Below are positions 4,902-5,614 of a DNA stretch of 5,614 nucleotides, piece after piece. The stretch's first letter is position 1. Each line of letters opens with the position of its first letter. Position numbers and translations under genes: made by a program. The stretch is from Bdellovibrionales bacterium (GTDB taxonomy: Bacteria; Bdellovibrionota; Bdellovibrionia; Bdellovibrionales; UBA1609), in NCBI GenBank assembly GCA_020434645.1, contig JAGRAK010000141.1, forward strand, positions 1 to 5,614. Reading direction: 5' to 3'. The notes under the pieces are model-generated. The model saw only the letters and a list, made by a program, of their open reading frames with translations. It searched no databases and was not told where the DNA came from.

Positions 4902-5489
4902 CTAGCTGGTATTAAATCGTCTTTTTACGAGCTCTAAGCGAGCTACGGTCTGCTTAGAGCTTGGTCTCTTCTTTCTAGGCTGATAGGCAATAAGGTTTAA
5001 CGCTTCAAGTGTATTCTTTTGCACATAGCGAATCACTGTATTGAACTCCCTACCCCAGCTCACAATTCTAGAAAAAACTAGATAGCTCCAGAACTTCCTT
5101 TGGTTTTTTAGACATCCTATTTTTTTTATTTGAGGCGCTGGCATCGGGCATTGCTTTAATATCTGCTGAGCCGTGTGCCCCGCAAAAACACGAAAAAAAT
5201 TCTGAATACTCTCGCGATCAGGCCCTTTAATCACGAGATGAATATGGTTATTACAGAGCGCAAACTCGTACACCTTCACCTGATATAAATTGCAGGCTTT
5301 TTTCAAGACGTATTTAATGATTTTTTTATGTTTGTAGAGGCACCGCCCGCCTACCGCATGCAGGGATTTAAGAGTGACGTGGTGCGATTGCTTTGGGTTG
5401 AGCGGGCGCAGACTTCGACGCTTACCAATAGCAAGGGAGCCGCCGTGGGATTTTGAAACTTTTGGTAGAAGAGAAAGTTGTTTTTTCAT
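4902..5489 (-). CDS. REP-associated tyrosine transposase (RAYT, Y1 HUH endonuclease)
   Basis: A single-strand DNA nuclease of the IS200/IS605-related Y1 group that acts on hairpin-forming repeats. With the ATG at 5489 the protein has 195 residues. HIH in NNHIHLVIKGP (residues 82-84) is the metal-binding HUH motif. FFRVFAGHTAQQI (98-110) and FWSYLVFSR (133-141) are typical of the family. The likely catalytic tyrosine is Y155 in VIRYVQKNTLEAL. A basic C-terminal tail follows, which probably binds DNA. The length fits a complete domestic RAYT, and no active-site residue is missing. The reading frame can start at a TTG at 5507. I chose the ATG because related proteins, as I recall them, begin MK(K)QLSLLPKVSK; neither start has a good SD. 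There is no TnpB partner and no terminal structure of a classical insertion sequence, so it is probably a resident single-copy gene. Confidence 0.85.
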   Translation of the reverse strand: MKKQLSLLPKVSKSHGGSLAIGKRRSLRPLNPKQSHHVTLKSLHAVGGRCLYKHKKIIKYVLKKACNLYQVKVYEFALCNNHIHLVIKGPDRESIQNFFRVFAGHTAQQILKQCPMPAPQIKKIGCLKNQRKFWSYLVFSRIVSWGREFNTVIRYVQKNTLEALNLIAYQPRKKRPSSKQTVARLELVKRRFNTS

Positions 5490-5535
5490 GACGGGAGTTA
5501 ATTGCAAGACACATACGTGGGCGGTGCCCGCATAA

Positions 5536-5541
5536 ATTATA
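5536..5541 (-). promoter_or_regulatory. -10 box candidate for the RAYT gene
   Basis: The minus strand reads TATAAT exactly, 47 bases upstream of the ATG at 5489. No -35 like TTGACA occurs at 16-18 bases. Instead the inner arm of an 11-bp inverted repeat (5549-5559) occupies that spacer, so an activator or autoregulator may bind there. Confidence 0.4.
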
Positions 5542-5548
5542 GTACGCG

Positions 5549-5610
5549 GTAAATATCCGTCCGGATTTCAGCTTGCACGTGAACAAATCAAATGATTTTC
5601 GGATATTTAC
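5549..5610. repeat. 11-bp perfect inverted repeat upstream of the RAYT gene
   Basis: GTAAATATCCG (5549-5559) and CGGATATTTAC (5600-5610) are exact reverse complements with 40 bases between. A second stem, GATTT 5564-5568 / AAATC 5585-5589, fits inside, and CACGTG (5576-5581) lies almost at the centre. AAATCA/TGATTT (5585-5590, 5593-5598) is a competing small palindrome. The long imperfect hairpin is the kind of structure RAYT enzymes recognise, but it lacks the GTAG guide tetranucleotide of classical REPs. It could also be an operator for the RAYT gene or for a gene beyond the right edge. Confidence 0.5.
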
Positions 5611-5614
5611 GAAG

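Overview
The window looks like AT-leaning DNA from a Gram-negative bacterium with an elaborate secreted proteome. A Bdellovibrio-like member of the Bdellovibrionota is my best guess. It rests on recall of the N-terminus and catalytic region of the REP-associated transposase at 4902-5489 and of the small secreted protein at 3289-3663, so it is an impression and not a database result. There is no rRNA, recognisable tRNA or CRISPR array.

Layout: 1-541 has no convincing protein gene. It holds several hairpins and ends one transcription unit at a strong intrinsic terminator (263-287), which suggests an unidentified structured RNA or the 3' end of one. A leader with further hairpins follows. 542-1195 (+) encodes a matrixin-type zinc metalloprotease lipoprotein. 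1196-1421 holds a branched inverted-repeat structure and the leader of a small 69-residue protein (1422-1631, +). The other genes lie on the minus strand. In transcription order, 4728-3730 is a secreted class 3 lipase, 3663-3289 is a small secreted protein of unknown function, and 3218-1668 is a 516-residue protein with about 400 residues of coiled coil fused to a C-terminal alpha-crystallin (Hsp20) domain. Gaps of 66 and 70 bases allow these three to be one operon. A stand-alone RAYT-type HUH transposase (5489-4902) lies upstream of the lipase.

How the genes may relate: the metalloprotease and the lipase both act outside the cytoplasm and fit an organism that degrades macromolecules around it, but nothing here shows that they work together. 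The most unusual item is the coiled-coil/Hsp20 fusion. Its coiled coil keeps an 11-residue period over thirteen consecutive repeats up to the chaperone domain. A near-perfect half of a CIRCE (HrcA) operator lies just upstream of it. Two long perfect inverted repeats flank the transposase, at 4755-4805 and 5549-5610. The first is centred on the best promoter candidate of the lipase; the second abuts a perfect TATAAT in front of the transposase.
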